A DNA stretch of 64,000 nucleotides, from assembly GCA_963742585.1 (NCBI GenBank), contig CAVUMI010000009.1, forward strand, positions 1,178,001 to 1,242,000. Direction: 5' to 3'. The notes beneath the pieces are model-generated. The model saw only the letters and a list, made by a program, of their open reading frames with translations, was not told the origin of the DNA and did not search any database. The position numbers were made by a program, and so were the translations under genes. Origin of the DNA: JACDEA01 sp963742585 (GTDB lineage: Bacteria; Actinomycetota; Acidimicrobiia; Acidimicrobiales; JACDEA01). Shown piece after piece: positions 10,653-19,695 of the stretch. How positions within the stretch are numbered: the stretch's first letter is position 1; every line of letters begins with the position of its first letter.

Positions 10653-11752
10653 ATGTTGCCCAACCCCGTTCTGGCTGGCATTGGCGTCGCCTGCGCCGCC
10701 GCCGCGGTCGTATGGGGCCGGTCGTCGCTGCGCCTGCTGCGCGCCGCCCGCCGCGCCGAGGCGGCCGTCGCCGCCACTGGCTCGGGCGGTCAGCCGGCCC
10801 AGCTGCTGCGGTCGGCGTTCCAGAAGGACCTCCACGCCAGCGATGCTGTACGCGCTGGTCGGCGTCACCAACCTCATCGCGTCGCTGTCGGACCAGCTGA
10901 CATCTTCGACGCGCCGCGGCTGCTGCTCCTGATCCCCGTCGGCGTTCTCGCTCTGCGTTCTACCGCCGGCTGCTCCAGGACGCGCAAAGCGCTCGAGGAG
11001 CGGGCTCGCCTCGATCGCCGGATCGAGGAGATCCTGCAGCAGGAGCAGCTGGCGCCTGCCCGCTGGGCCGATCGTCTCGCGCCCGAAGAGCTGCCGGACG
11101 ATCGAGGGCTTCGAGATCGGCCACGTGTACCAGTCGGGCGAAGGCGCGATGGCCGGCGACTTCTACGACCTTTACCCCACGGGGTCGAGCCGGGTGGCCG
11201 CGGTCATCGGCGACGTCGCCGGCCACGGCATCGAGCCGTCGATCACCGCGTTCCAGGTGAAGTACCTCCTGCGGGTCTTCCTGCGCCAGTACCGCGACCC
11301 GGCCCAGGCGTTCGAGGAGCTGAACAAGCTCATGTCTGCCGGAAGCCGGCCCGAGGACCTGGTGTCGATGTGCGCGGTCGTGTTCGACGCCGAAGCCAGC
11401 ACGCTGCGGATCGCGTCGGCGGGCCACCCGGCGGCCTGGCTGTGGCACGACGGCGAGGTGCAGCCGCTGCGGGCGACCGGCCCGTTGCTCACCCTCGATC
11501 CTGACGGCGACTACTACAGCCGCGAGGTCCCGCTCGAGCCGGGCGACCTGCTGCTCCTCTACACCGACGGGCTGGCCGAAGCGCGCGCCGGCGGTCAGCT
11601 CTTCGGCGAGGAGCGGGTCGCCGGCATCCTCCGTCGCGACCCTGGCGCCGATGTCGACGCGCTGTGCAAGACGCTGCTCGAGGCGGCGCGCGACTTCGCC
11701 ACCGAGCCCCTCGCCGACGACGTCGCCATCCTCGCGATCCGGCAGGACATGA
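10653..11752 (+). CDS. Membrane-linked PP2C/SpoIIE-type serine phosphatase (frameshifted N-terminal half)
   Basis: The N-terminus (NPVLAGIGVACAAAAVVWG) is one membrane segment and a second hydrophobic stretch lies near 10910-10960 (LLLLIPVGVLAL). A coiled region (RARLDRRIEEILQQEQLAP) leads into a SpoIIE/RsbU phosphatase domain from about 11105: GHVYQSGEGAMAGDFYDLYP, AAVIGDVAGHGIEPSI, IASAGHPAAWLW, LLLYTDGLAEAR and LADDVAILAIR, with the metal-binding Asp residues in place. Such enzymes usually regulate sigma factors or respond to membrane signals. In the printed sequence it reads on into the carboxylase without a stop; an ATGA overlap at 11749 is the likely truth. Confidence 0.8.
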
Positions 11753-13281
11753 CCGAGGACATTCGCGACGCGGCCGGGGAGCGCGCCCTCCAGGGCAATC
11801 TCGAGGCCAACGCGGCCAAGCTTGCCGCAGCAGGGGAAGCTGTTCGTACGGGAGCGGCTGGCGCCTGCTGCTCGACGAGGACAGCTTCGTCGAGGACGCG
11901 CTCCTGGCCAACGCATCGAGCGCTGCGGACCTCCCGGCCGACGGTGTCGTGACCGGCATGGGTCGCATCGACGGGCCGCCCGGTGTGCGTGATGGCCAAC
12001 GACCCGACGGTCAAAGCGGGATCCTGGGGGGCCCGGACAGTCGAGAAGATCGTGCGCCTGACGGAAACCGCGCTCCGCACGAAGCGCCGATCGTGTGGCT
12101 GGTCGACTCAGCCGGCGCGCGCATCACCGACCAGGTCGAGCTGTTCCCCGGCCGGCGGGGCGCCGGTCGCATCTTCTACAACCAGATGCGGCTCTCCGGA
12201 CGCGTACCCCAGGTGTGCTGTCTGCTCGGTCCGTCGGCGGCCGGCGGTGCGTACATCCCGAGCTTCTGCGACGTCGTGTTCATGCACGAGACCAACGCGT
12301 CGATGTATCTGGGTTCGCCGCGCATGGCCGAGATGGTGATCGGCGAGAAGGCCACGCTCGAGGAGATGGGCGGCGCGCGCATGCACGCCACGGTTTCGGG
12401 CTGCGGCGACAACCTGGTCGCGGACGACGCCGAAGCGATCGCGATGGCCAAGCGCTACCTATCGTTCCTCCCGCAGTCGTGGCGCGAGCGAACCGCCGGT
12501 GGTGGCGGCCCGCAGAACCGACGACGAACCTGACGGCCTCGATGATCCCGGAGTCGGAGCGGGCGGGCTACGACATGCACAAGATCGTCGACGCCCTCGT
12601 CGACGACGGGTCGTTCTTCGAGATCAAGCCCTTGTTCGCCAAAGAGCTGATCGTCGGTCTGGCCCGCCTCGAGGGACGCAGCGTGGGCATCGTCGCCAAC
12701 AATCCGATGCAAAAGGGCGGCGTGCTGTTCGTCGACTCGGCCGACAAAGCGGCCCGCTTCATCTGGCTGTGCGACGCATTCAACGTGCCGCTTGTGTTCC
12801 TCGCCGACGTCCCGGGGTTCATGGTCGGGACCCAGGTCGAGCGCCAGGGCATCATCCGTCACGGCGCCAAGATGGTGACCGCGGTGGCCGAGGCCACCGT
12901 GCCCGAAGATCTCGGTGATCGTGCGCAAGGCCTACGGCGCCGGGCTCTACGCCATGAGTGGCCCGGCGTTCTCGCCCACGGCCACGCTGGCGCTGCCGTC
13001 GGCCAACATCGCGGTGATGGGTCCGGAGGCCGCGGTGAACGCGGTGTACGCCAACCACATCGCCGCCATCGAGGACGAGGAGGAGCGGGACCGGTTCGTC
13101 GCCGAGAAGCGACGCCGAGTACGAGGAGGACGTCGACCTGCTGCGGCTGGCATCGGAGCTCGTCGTCGACGCGGTCGTCGAGCCAGAGGCGCTGCGCGAT
13201 GAGTTGATCAAGCGATTCGCGCTCGCCGGCCCGCCCGACCGGCAGTTCAGCGACCGCCGGCACGGCATTCCACCGGTCTAG
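11749..13281 (+). CDS. Acyl-CoA carboxylase, carboxyltransferase (beta) subunit (frameshifted)
   Basis: Carboxyltransferase subunit of a biotin-dependent acyl-CoA carboxylase (propionyl-, methylcrotonyl- or geranyl-CoA class). Family blocks: FVRERLRLLLDEDSF, WLVDSAGARITDQVELFPG, RIFYNQMRLSGRVPQ, GPSAAGGAYIPSFCDVV, VFLADVPGFMVGTQVERQGI and AYGAGLYAMSGPAFSPT, covering both crotonase-like halves. About 510 residues. Indels near 11840, 11985, 12095, 12525, 12905 and 13110. No biotin carboxylase gene is in the window. The following HMG-CoA-lyase-like gene suggests a role in leucine or acyclic terpenoid catabolism, but acyl-CoA specificity cannot be read here. Confidence 0.85.
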
Positions 13282-14197
13282 TGAGCCGAGGTTCGTATAC
13301 GCGAGGTCGGGCCCCGCGACGGGCTGCAGGCCGAGGACCCGCTTTCGGTCGAAGCGCGGGTCGAGCTGATCCATGGCCTGGCCGCGCGCGGGCTTGCGCG
13401 CCATCGAGGCGGTGTCATTCGTGTCGGAGAAGGCGGTGCCGGCGATGGCCGGGGCGGCCGACGTCGTCGCTGGGGCTGGGCGAGCTGCCCGACGTCGTCC
13501 TCTACGCGCTGGTTCCCAACGTGAAGGGCGCCGAGCGCGCCGTGGCCGCCGGCATCGACCACTTCACCGTCACGGTGTCGGCATCAGCGGCGTACAACGA
13601 GAAGAACGTGCGCATGACGATCGACGAGTCAGTTGCCGAGGTCGGCGGCCATCCGCAAGCTTGCTCGGTCCCGACCCGTGGGTCGAAGCGGTTGTGTCGT
13701 GCGCGTTCGGCTCGCCGTACGAGGGCGACCTGGCACCGAGCGACGTTGCTGACGCTCGGCGGCGCGACTCAGCGGAGGCTGGGCGCCACCGCGCTCACCT
13801 ACGCCGACACCACGGGCATGGCCACGCCGCGGCGCATCACCGAGCTGGTCGCCGTCACCGGACCGCGTGTCGGGCTGCACCTCCACGAGACGCGGGGCAC
13901 GGCGATGGTCAACGCCTATGCCGCCCTGGATCTGGGCGTGCGTGACTTCGACACGTCGATCGGCGGGCTGGGCGGGTCACCGTTCGCGGCCGGCGCGGGC
14001 GGCAATCTCGCCACCGAGGACTTCGTCCACCTGCTCGACGACATCGGATTGAGGAGCGGGATCGATCTCGACCGGCTCCTCGAGGTGAGCGCTCGGCTGG
14101 CCGAGTTGGTGGGGCGGCCGTTGCCCAGCAAGGTCGCGAACGCCGGTCCGCGCTGCGCCTTGCTTCTTGGCGCGCCTCCGGCACGGCTCCGGCGTAG
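13281..14197 (+). CDS. Hydroxymethylglutaryl-CoA lyase family protein (frameshifted)
   Basis: HMGL-like TIM-barrel enzyme that cleaves 3-hydroxy-3-methylglutaryl-CoA or a related thioester. Restored sequence starts with the REVGPRDGLQAEDP metal- and substrate-binding block, then IEAVSFVSEKAVPAMAGA, TVSASAAYNEKNVRMT, DTTGMATPRRI, VGLHLHETRGTAMVNAYAA and SIGGLGGSPFAAGAGGNLATE, which includes the two metal-binding His and the flexible GG loop. GTG 13281 overlaps the carboxylase stop (TAGTG). Indels near 13300, 13390, 13470, 13650, 13750 and 14155. Annotated as mvaB in many genomes; exact substrate unproven. Confidence 0.85.
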
Positions 14198-14203
14198 GCC
14201 GTC

Positions 14204-14402
14204 ATGCCGTGGTGCGAGGACTGCGACCGGTTCCTGACGCCGACCTCGATGGGCGAGGGCGGCGAGTGCCCGTCGTGCGGGCGCGTGCTGGCTGCGCCGC
14301 CGACGTGCGCCCTGGCACTTCAAGCTCATGATGGTCGCCACGGCCGGGTACCTCGGTTGGCGCCTCGTCCAGGGCGTCAGCTGGCTGGTGCACAAGCTCT
14401 AG
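14204..14402 (+). CDS. Small zinc-ribbon membrane protein (one frameshift)
   Basis: About 65 residues. The N-terminus MPWCEDCDRFLTPTSMGEGG continues into CPSCG, giving a CxxC...CxxC zinc ribbon. After one indel near 14305 the C-terminus reads WHFKLMMVATAGYLGWRLVQ, a probable single membrane helix, ending VSWLVHKL. Zinc-ribbon plus one helix proteins of this size are common in actinobacteria with no known function. It is 6 bases after the lyase and 20 bases before the tRNA. Confidence 0.7.
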
Positions 14403-14422
14403 CCAGTACGATCGCTCGGTCA

Positions 14423-14497
14423 CGGGCTGTGGCGCAGTTCGGTTAGCGCACTGGTCTGGGGGACCAGGGGTCGCCGGTTCAAATCCGGCCAGCCCGA
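14423..14497 (+). tRNA. tRNA-Pro (anticodon GGG)
   Basis: Full cloverleaf by eye: acceptor CGGGCTG (14423-14429) pairs with CAGCCCG (14490-14496); D arm GCGC with loop AGTTCGGTTA; anticodon stem CTGGT/ACCAG with loop CTGGGGG giving anticodon GGG (reads CCC and CCU proline codons); T stem GCCGG/CCGGC with loop TTCAAAT. Discriminator base A at 14497. CCA is not encoded. Length 75. Confidence 0.95.
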
Positions 14498-14547
14498 CAA
14501 CTCAGAAGTGTCGCCTATGTCCTGAACTCAGACACGGCCAGCCCGAC
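14487..14547 (+). repeat. 12-bp direct repeat of the tRNA-Pro 3' end
   Basis: GGCCAGCCCGAC at 14487-14498 (T-stem and acceptor end of tRNA-Pro) recurs exactly at 14536-14547, 37 bases further on. Duplication of a tRNA 3' end is the usual trace of site-specific integration. The repeat is short, no integrase gene lies nearby, and chance cannot be excluded at this GC content. The block that follows (glycosyltransferases, surface proteins) is the kind of cargo found at tRNA sites. Confidence 0.4.
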
Positions 14548-14594
14548 TGAAAGGGTGAACCAGCGACCATCTGGCGCGCCCTAACCTGGCGCGC

Positions 14595-15905
14595 TTGGCG
14601 GCAACTCTCTTCGACCTCTTCGGCGCTGCACTGGTCTTCGGATACCTCCTGCTGGTAGTTGTCCTGTTCACAGCCGCGTGCACGGTTCTGGCGTGGATGC
14701 TCTACGCCTGGTGGACGCCGGCCGGGAGCACAGAGACGTCGTTCCCGCCGGTGGATGGCCCGCCCAACCACACGTTCTCACTCATCGTGGCCGCCCGGCA
14801 CGAGGAGGCGGTACTCGAAGCGACGCTCGAACAACTGGCCCGCATGGATCACCCGGCGTTCGAGATCATCGTCGTGCTCGGCCACGATGACCCAGGGACC
14901 ACGGCGATCGCAGACGCATGGGCGGCGCGGCATCCCGCGCTCGGTCGGGTCGTCATAGACAGGAGCGCGGTCAAGAACAAACCCCGCGCGCTTAATGCCG
15001 CGCTTCCATTCTGCGGCGGCGATGTCGTGGGCATTTTCGACGCGGAGGACGAGGTCCATCCGGCGTTGTTGCGTCACGTCGACGCGTACCTAACGACGTC
15101 AGGCGCCGACATCCTCCAGGGCGGGATCCAGCTGATGAATTACCAGTCGGGCTGGTGGGCCCTGCGCGCCGTGCTCGAGTACTACATCCACTTCCGAAGC
15201 CGGCTGCACTTCCACGCCAAACAGGGCTTCATCCCGCTAGGCGGGAACACCGTGTTCGTCCGCACCGAACTCGTTCGCGCCGTCGGTGGCTGGGACAACA
15301 ACTGTCTCGCCGAAGACTGCGAGCTGGGCGTTCGGCTTAGTTCCCTCGGCGCGCGAACCGTGGTTGCCTACGACCCCGATCTGGTGACGCGCGAAGAGAC
15401 CCCCATCAACTTGCGTGGGCTGTTTCGACAACGCGTGCGTTGGGACCAGGGGTTCCTCCAGGTGCTTCGCAAGCGCGATTGGGCCCGCCTGCCCACGCGG
15501 CGGCAACGGCTAGTCGCTCGCTACACCTTGGCGATGCCGTTCTTGCAGGGGGCCTCATGGCTGCTTATTCCCCTCGAGCTAGCCACGGTGCCGTTCCTGC
15601 ATCTCCCGATCGCTCTGGCGTTGGTCACCTTCATCTTGTTTGCGCCCTTCGCGGTCACGACCGCCCTCGACATGGTCGCCTACGCGGAGTTCTGCCGCAG
15701 CTATGGCTTCCGCACGCGCGCCCGGGATTACTTTTCGTTGGCGGTGGGCGCGCCGATCTATCAGATTGCCCTCGCCCTCGCTGCGGTCGTGGCCGCTGCG
15801 CGTGAATTCACCGGTCGGAATACATGGGACAAGACCGAGCACGCCGGTGCCCACCGCACTGACGCCTCCCGAGCGAATCTGACCTCGGTCCCGAATGCTG
15901 ACTGA
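14595..15905 (+). CDS. Membrane glycosyltransferase family 2, processive-synthase type
   Basis: 436 residues, no frameshift. N-terminal membrane helix (residues about 8-35, VFGYLLLVVVLF), GT-A domain with VAARHEEAVLEATL, the DxD-like FDAEDE near residue 147, acceptor-site LAEDCELG near 240 and the QRVRWDQG motif near 278. The (Q/R)xxRW motif places it with cellulose, hyaluronan and beta-glucan synthases. Two or more C-terminal helices follow. It should polymerise or add sugars from a nucleotide donor at the membrane and may export the product. TTG 14595 is the apparent start; its C-terminal 11 bases overlap the next gene. Confidence 0.87.
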   Translation: MAATLFDLFGAALVFGYLLLVVVLFTAACTVLAWMLYAWWTPAGSTETSFPPVDGPPNHTFSLIVAARHEEAVLEATLEQLARMDHPAFEIIVVLGHDDPGTTAIADAWAARHPALGRVVIDRSAVKNKPRALNAALPFCGGDVVGIFDAEDEVHPALLRHVDAYLTTSGADILQGGIQLMNYQSGWWALRAVLEYYIHFRSRLHFHAKQGFIPLGGNTVFVRTELVRAVGGWDNNCLAEDCELGVRLSSLGARTVVAYDPDLVTREETPINLRGLFRQRVRWDQGFLQVLRKRDWARLPTRRQRLVARYTLAMPFLQGASWLLIPLELATVPFLHLPIALALVTFILFAPFAVTTALDMVAYAEFCRSYGFRTRARDYFSLAVGAPIYQIALALAAVVAAAREFTGRNTWDKTEHAGAHRTDASRANLTSVPNAD

Positions 15906-17499
15906 ACCCCACCTCCGCCTCCTCGCGCCGCGCCCGGATCCGCCGATCGTCACGCTTCCCGGCGCCGAGCAGCGGCCGCGATCGGCCCCATCCCGTCATC
16001 GGGTCGCTGCCTGGCTGTATCGCCACCGACTGAGCATCGGGCTGCTCACCGTCGTGCTGGTCGCTCTCGGCCTCTTGCACGCCACCGGCATGAACCGGTG
16101 GCCGGTGGCACGAGACGACGAAGGCACCTACGTCACCCAGGCGTGGGCGCTTCAGCGGTTCAACACACTGAGTCATTACACCTACACCTACGACCACCCC
16201 CCGGGAGGGTGGCTCTTGCTGTCCTTCTGGCTCTGGGTCACAAACGGGCTGGCCCGGAATAGCCACGCCATCGCGGCGGGCCGCGAGTTCATACTCATCA
16301 ACCAGCTCGCCAGTAGCGCCCTTCTTTACGTCCTGTGTCGCCGGCTCCAGATGCGACGCGCGTTCGCGGTAGCTGGCGTCGTGTTGTTCTCGGTGTCGCC
16401 GTTGGCCCTCGACTTTCACCGGGCCGTCTACCTCGACAACCTGCTCACCCCGTGGCTGCTAGCCGCGTTCGTGTTCGCCCTGTCGCCGCGACGACACTTG
16501 GCCGCAGTCGCAGGGAGCGCACTCTGCTTCGCCGCCGCTGTTCTCATCAAGGAAACGACCCTGCTGCTGCTGCCGGCGCTGGTGTACCAGCTCTGGCAGC
16601 AGGCGGACCCGCGAACCCGGCGCATGACACTCGCGTTGTCCGGCACGATCATCTTCAGCGCGCTAGCGAGCTACCCCCTCTACGCACTACTCAAGGGCGA
16701 GCTGTTCCCGTCCTCGGGCCGCGTCAGTCTGCTGGGCGGCGCGTGGTGGCAGCTCTTCGGTCGCGACTCGAGCGGGAGCGTGTTCGACCCCGGATCGACG
16801 GCCAACGAGCTGGCGCGCCTTTGGCTCGAGTACGACACGTGGCTGCCACTGGTCGGCGCACTCGTGCTTCCCATTGGCTTGGCCCTTCGGCGTCTCCGGC
16901 CAATGGCGGTTGCCCTCGCGCTGCTGGGCCTAACCGTGCTGCGGCCCGGGTATCTGCCGATCCCGTACATCATCGGGCCGCTGGTGTTCATCCCTATCCT
17001 CGTCGCGGGTGTCGCCGACCGGGCATGGACAACCGCCGCCCGCGGCCGCGGCGTAACGCAGATGGGGGCGGCGCTCTGCATTGCCGCCTTGAGCTTTTTC
17101 GTCGTGCAAGTGGCGCCGGTCTGGGCGGAAGCGGATCAGCGCGAGCTTCGGGACGACCCGGCGCAGGACTTCCGGAGCGCAGAGCGTTGGGTGTTGCGCC
17201 ACGCCCCCCGCGATTCGCGGATCGTCTTGGACAACACGTTCTGGCTCGATCTGGTCCGCTCCGGGTTTCACCACGAGAACATGATCTGGCACGACAAGCT
17301 CGATGTTGACCCGGACGTGACCCGGCGCCTGGTCCGTGGGTGGCGCAGTGTCGACTACCTCATCTCGACGCCAGGTATCCGGGGCGAGATGCGGGCGCGT
17401 TCAATGCCGACGCTTGCAGCGCTCCATCGCAACTCGCGCGTGGTCAAGTCGTTCGGACTCGGCGGCAACGTCACCGAGATCCGCCAGATCCTTCCGTAG
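15895..17499 (+). CDS. Membrane glycosyltransferase, GT39/ArnT-like (dolichyl-phosphate-mannose type)
   Basis: 534 residues with about ten hydrophobic segments beginning at residue 45 (SIGLLTVVLVALGLLH). The first extracytoplasmic loop contains RDDEGTYVTQAW, the acidic-pair motif used by GT-C enzymes for catalysis and metal binding, followed by TYDHPPGG. The C-terminal soluble tail (FRSAERWVLRHAPRDSRIVLDN) faces outside. It should transfer a sugar from a polyprenyl-phosphate carrier to an extracytoplasmic acceptor. The 11-base overlap with the GT2 gene indicates co-translation, so the pair probably builds one surface glycan. Confidence 0.82.
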   Translation: MLTEPHLRLLAPRPDPPIVTLPGAEQRPRSAPSRHRVAAWLYRHRLSIGLLTVVLVALGLLHATGMNRWPVARDDEGTYVTQAWALQRFNTLSHYTYTYDHPPGGWLLLSFWLWVTNGLARNSHAIAAGREFILINQLASSALLYVLCRRLQMRRAFAVAGVVLFSVSPLALDFHRAVYLDNLLTPWLLAAFVFALSPRRHLAAVAGSALCFAAAVLIKETTLLLLPALVYQLWQQADPRTRRMTLALSGTIIFSALASYPLYALLKGELFPSSGRVSLLGGAWWQLFGRDSSGSVFDPGSTANELARLWLEYDTWLPLVGALVLPIGLALRRLRPMAVALALLGLTVLRPGYLPIPYIIGPLVFIPILVAGVADRAWTTAARGRGVTQMGAALCIAALSFFVVQVAPVWAEADQRELRDDPAQDFRSAERWVLRHAPRDSRIVLDNTFWLDLVRSGFHHENMIWHDKLDVDPDVTRRLVRGWRSVDYLISTPGIRGEMRARSMPTLAALHRNSRVVKSFGLGGNVTEIRQILP

Positions 17500-17623
17500 C
17501 GCCGCGCCCGACTAGTCCGTTTGTGCCCCCTAAATGCCCCGGATGGGCGATTGGCTCCGTGCTGCCCAGTGCCGATGATGACGAATAGAAGAAATCGGGC
17601 ACTTACGGCAAGGGAGACCTCCG

Positions 17624-17815
17624 ATGCTTGAAGTCCAGCGCAGATATGCACGCAAGCTCCTCGGGCAGCGGGTGCGGGTGGCCTGCGCCGGCGGCGGCAT
17701 CATCGAGGGCAACCTGATGAGCTTCAACGGCCACAGCCTGTGGCTGGTTCGGGGCGACGAGGACGAGTTCGTCTCGATCCACGACGTCGTCGGTCTCGTC
17801 TCTCGGGCGGCGTGA
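17624..17815 (+). CDS. Small Sm-like/SH3-barrel hypothetical protein
   Basis: 63 residues, MLEVQRRYARKLLGQRVRVA then GGGIIEGNLMSFNGHSLWLV and DEFVSIHDVVGLVSRAA. The pattern short helix plus five predicted beta strands with a G-x-L-x-x-x-x-x-L-x-L turn is like Sm/Hfq or SH3-like barrels, but I cannot assign a family. A good ribosome site AAGGGAGA lies 7-8 bases before the ATG. It sits 17 bases before the methyltransferase gene, so they may be co-transcribed. Confidence 0.6.
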   Translation: MLEVQRRYARKLLGQRVRVACAGGGIIEGNLMSFNGHSLWLVRGDEDEFVSIHDVVGLVSRAA

Positions 17816-17832
17816 ACCAATAGATTCGCCGG

Positions 17833-19299
17833 GTGCTCACGGCGAAAGCGCTCGACGACTACACCGACACGATCCAAGAACTGGCGGCGCTGCTGCGCCG
17901 CATGGAGTACACCGAGCCCACGCTGGCGGAGTGGCTCAGAGTCGGCCCGGCGATCGATTTCTCCACCGCTATGCGTCCGGTCCACGATCGCCGCCTGCAG
18001 GACAACACCGGAGTAGTCGGGCTCATCCGGCTGCTGCTGCTCAGTCTGCCGATGGCGACCACCGACGCTGCCGCGCTGCTCGCCCCCGTCGATCTCGATG
18101 ACCTCGTGGCGCTTGAACTCATCGCCTTCGACGGCGATGAGGTACGACCCCTCGTGTGCATTTCGCCGTATTCGGATCTGTTGCTCGCGCATGACATCGA
18201 CACCGGCGAACTGGCCCATGACCACGTGCTGGGGCCACACGGCACGGCGGCGATGGTCGATGGTCTGACGATCCGTCGTCCGGCGCGACGTGCGCTGGAC
18301 ATCGGCACCGGATGCGGCTTCCAGGCCTTGCTGGCCGCGTCGCACTGCGACGAGGTAGTTGCCACCGACATCAACCCTCGAACCGTGCTGTTCGGGGAGT
18401 TCAACGCCCGCCTCAACGGATTGGCCAACATCGAGTTCCGGGTCGGAGACATGCTGGAACCGGTCGCCGGCGAGCAGTTCGACCTCGTTGTTGCCAACCC
18501 GCCCTTCGTGATCTCGCCCAGCACCGAGTATGTGTTCCGGGACGGTGGCCTCGAGGGCGATGGGCTCTCCGAAACCCTGATCAGGGCACTGCCCGACTTA
18601 CTTCTCGATGGGGGGATCGGGCACGTCGTCTGCAACTGGATCCTGCGGGGCGACCAGGAGTGGATGGAACCGCCTGTGGCGTGGGCAGCCGATCGAGGTT
18701 GCGACCTCCTTGTCGTCCAGCACGAAGCAACCGACCCCGTGGGCTACGCCGCGGCGTGGAACGAGCGCCTCGCCCCTGAGTCCGAACGCTTCGCCGCGAC
18801 GCTCGACGTGTGGTGCGAGTACTACCGAGTTCTGGGCGTCGACGCGATCGTGAGCGGCGGCGTCGTCGTGCGCAAACGGACGAGCGGTCGCAACTGGGTC
18901 CGCACCCTCGTGGCGGCGGCGCCGGCGACCCGAGGCGGCGGTACCCAGATCGAGCGGATCCTCGCCGCGGCGACCGAGCCTTTGGGCCACGACGAGGACG
19001 TTCTGGGTAGGCGCTATGTGCTGGCGAAGCATCATCGCTTGGAGCAACGGCTCGTGTACCAGGACACCCACTACCAAGTCGACACCGCGCACCTTCACCT
19101 CGATGAAGGCTTCGGGCTGCGCGGCGACGTCGATCCGCCGGTCCTGATGATCGTCCTCCAGCTCGACGGATCGACGACCCTGCGCGAACTGGTTGCGGCG
19201 ATGGCCGCCGAAAACGACACGGACGCCGCCCACCTAGGTGGCGCGGCGTCCGGTGCGGTTAGGACTCTGTACGAACTGGGGTTCGTACTGTTGGCTTAG
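17833..19299 (+). CDS. SAM-dependent methyltransferase, N6-adenine/PrmC-RsmC-like (NPPF)
   Basis: 488 residues. A roughly 140-residue N-terminal domain is followed by a Rossmann methyltransferase: LDIGTGCGFQALLAA (motif I, residue about 156), VVATDINPRTVLF (motif II) and VVANPPFVISP (motif IV, residue about 222). NPPF/Y is the catalytic motif of enzymes that methylate exocyclic or side-chain nitrogens (16S rRNA G1207, release factors, adenine in DNA). A C-terminal extension of about 200 residues is unusual. Substrate unknown; actinobacterial proteins of this shape are annotated as class I methyltransferases. GTG 17833 start. Ends overlapping the convergent next gene by 4 bases. Confidence 0.8.
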   Translation: MLTAKALDDYTDTIQELAALLRRMEYTEPTLAEWLRVGPAIDFSTAMRPVHDRRLQDNTGVVGLIRLLLLSLPMATTDAAALLAPVDLDDLVALELIAFDGDEVRPLVCISPYSDLLLAHDIDTGELAHDHVLGPHGTAAMVDGLTIRRPARRALDIGTGCGFQALLAASHCDEVVATDINPRTVLFGEFNARLNGLANIEFRVGDMLEPVAGEQFDLVVANPPFVISPSTEYVFRDGGLEGDGLSETLIRALPDLLLDGGIGHVVCNWILRGDQEWMEPPVAWAADRGCDLLVVQHEATDPVGYAAAWNERLAPESERFAATLDVWCEYYRVLGVDAIVSGGVVVRKRTSGRNWVRTLVAAAPATRGGGTQIERILAAATEPLGHDEDVLGRRYVLAKHHRLEQRLVYQDTHYQVDTAHLHLDEGFGLRGDVDPPVLMIVLQLDGSTTLRELVAAMAAENDTDAAHLGGAASGAVRTLYELGFVLLA

Positions 19300-19643
19300 G
19301 CTTGCGGCAGGCCTGTCGGGCAGTTCGTCGACTGACGGAAGATCGTGATCAGCCCTTGGAGCTTGCTGCTGTTGAGCTTCCCCTGGATCTTGCAGCCGCC
19401 AAGGTTCACGATTCCCTCGACCCCAGCCAGGACTTCCCGGGCCTTCTGGTTCTTGCTGAGCTTGCTCCCCACCAGGTTCGGGATGTTGGTCGGGAGGACG
19501 TTGCTCGGAAGCGAGATGTTGGGAATCGGGATGGTCGGGGTTGAGACGGCGCTCGATGGGGCTGAGGCGCCGCCAACGAGGCCGACTGCGCCGGCCGCGG
19601 CAATGCCCGCGGCCGCCAACTTGCGGGTCATAGATGTGTGCAT
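19296..19643 (-). CDS. Small secreted protein of unknown function
   Basis: About 115 residues from the internal ATG at 19643 (an in-frame ATG at 19667 is an alternative). A clear Sec signal peptide: SMTRKLAAAGIAAAGAVGLV followed by GGASA. The mature part is rich in Pro, Ile, Ser and Asn (STPTIPIPNISLPSNVLP), then a helical segment (NQKAREVLAGVEGIVNLGG), and contains two Cys (one in GGCKIQG, one near the end, STNCPTG) that could form a disulfide. No family recognised. It lies downstream of the signal-peptidase fusion on the same strand. Confidence 0.65.
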   Translation of the reverse strand: MHTSMTRKLAAAGIAAAGAVGLVGGASAPSSAVSTPTIPIPNISLPSNVLPTNIPNLVGSKLSKNQKAREVLAGVEGIVNLGGCKIQGKLNSSKLQGLITIFRQSTNCPTGLPQA

Positions 19644-19695
19644 GGCGGCAGACCGTAGTGGTTTCACGCCGCGCGGTCAACGACCGCCCTCCGTG

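Noticed and set aside
10653..13281. Phosphatase-carboxylase fusion
   Set aside because: The phosphatase runs in frame into the carboxylase, but the area is full of indels and an ATGA overlap at 11749 after a one-base correction gives two ordinary proteins.
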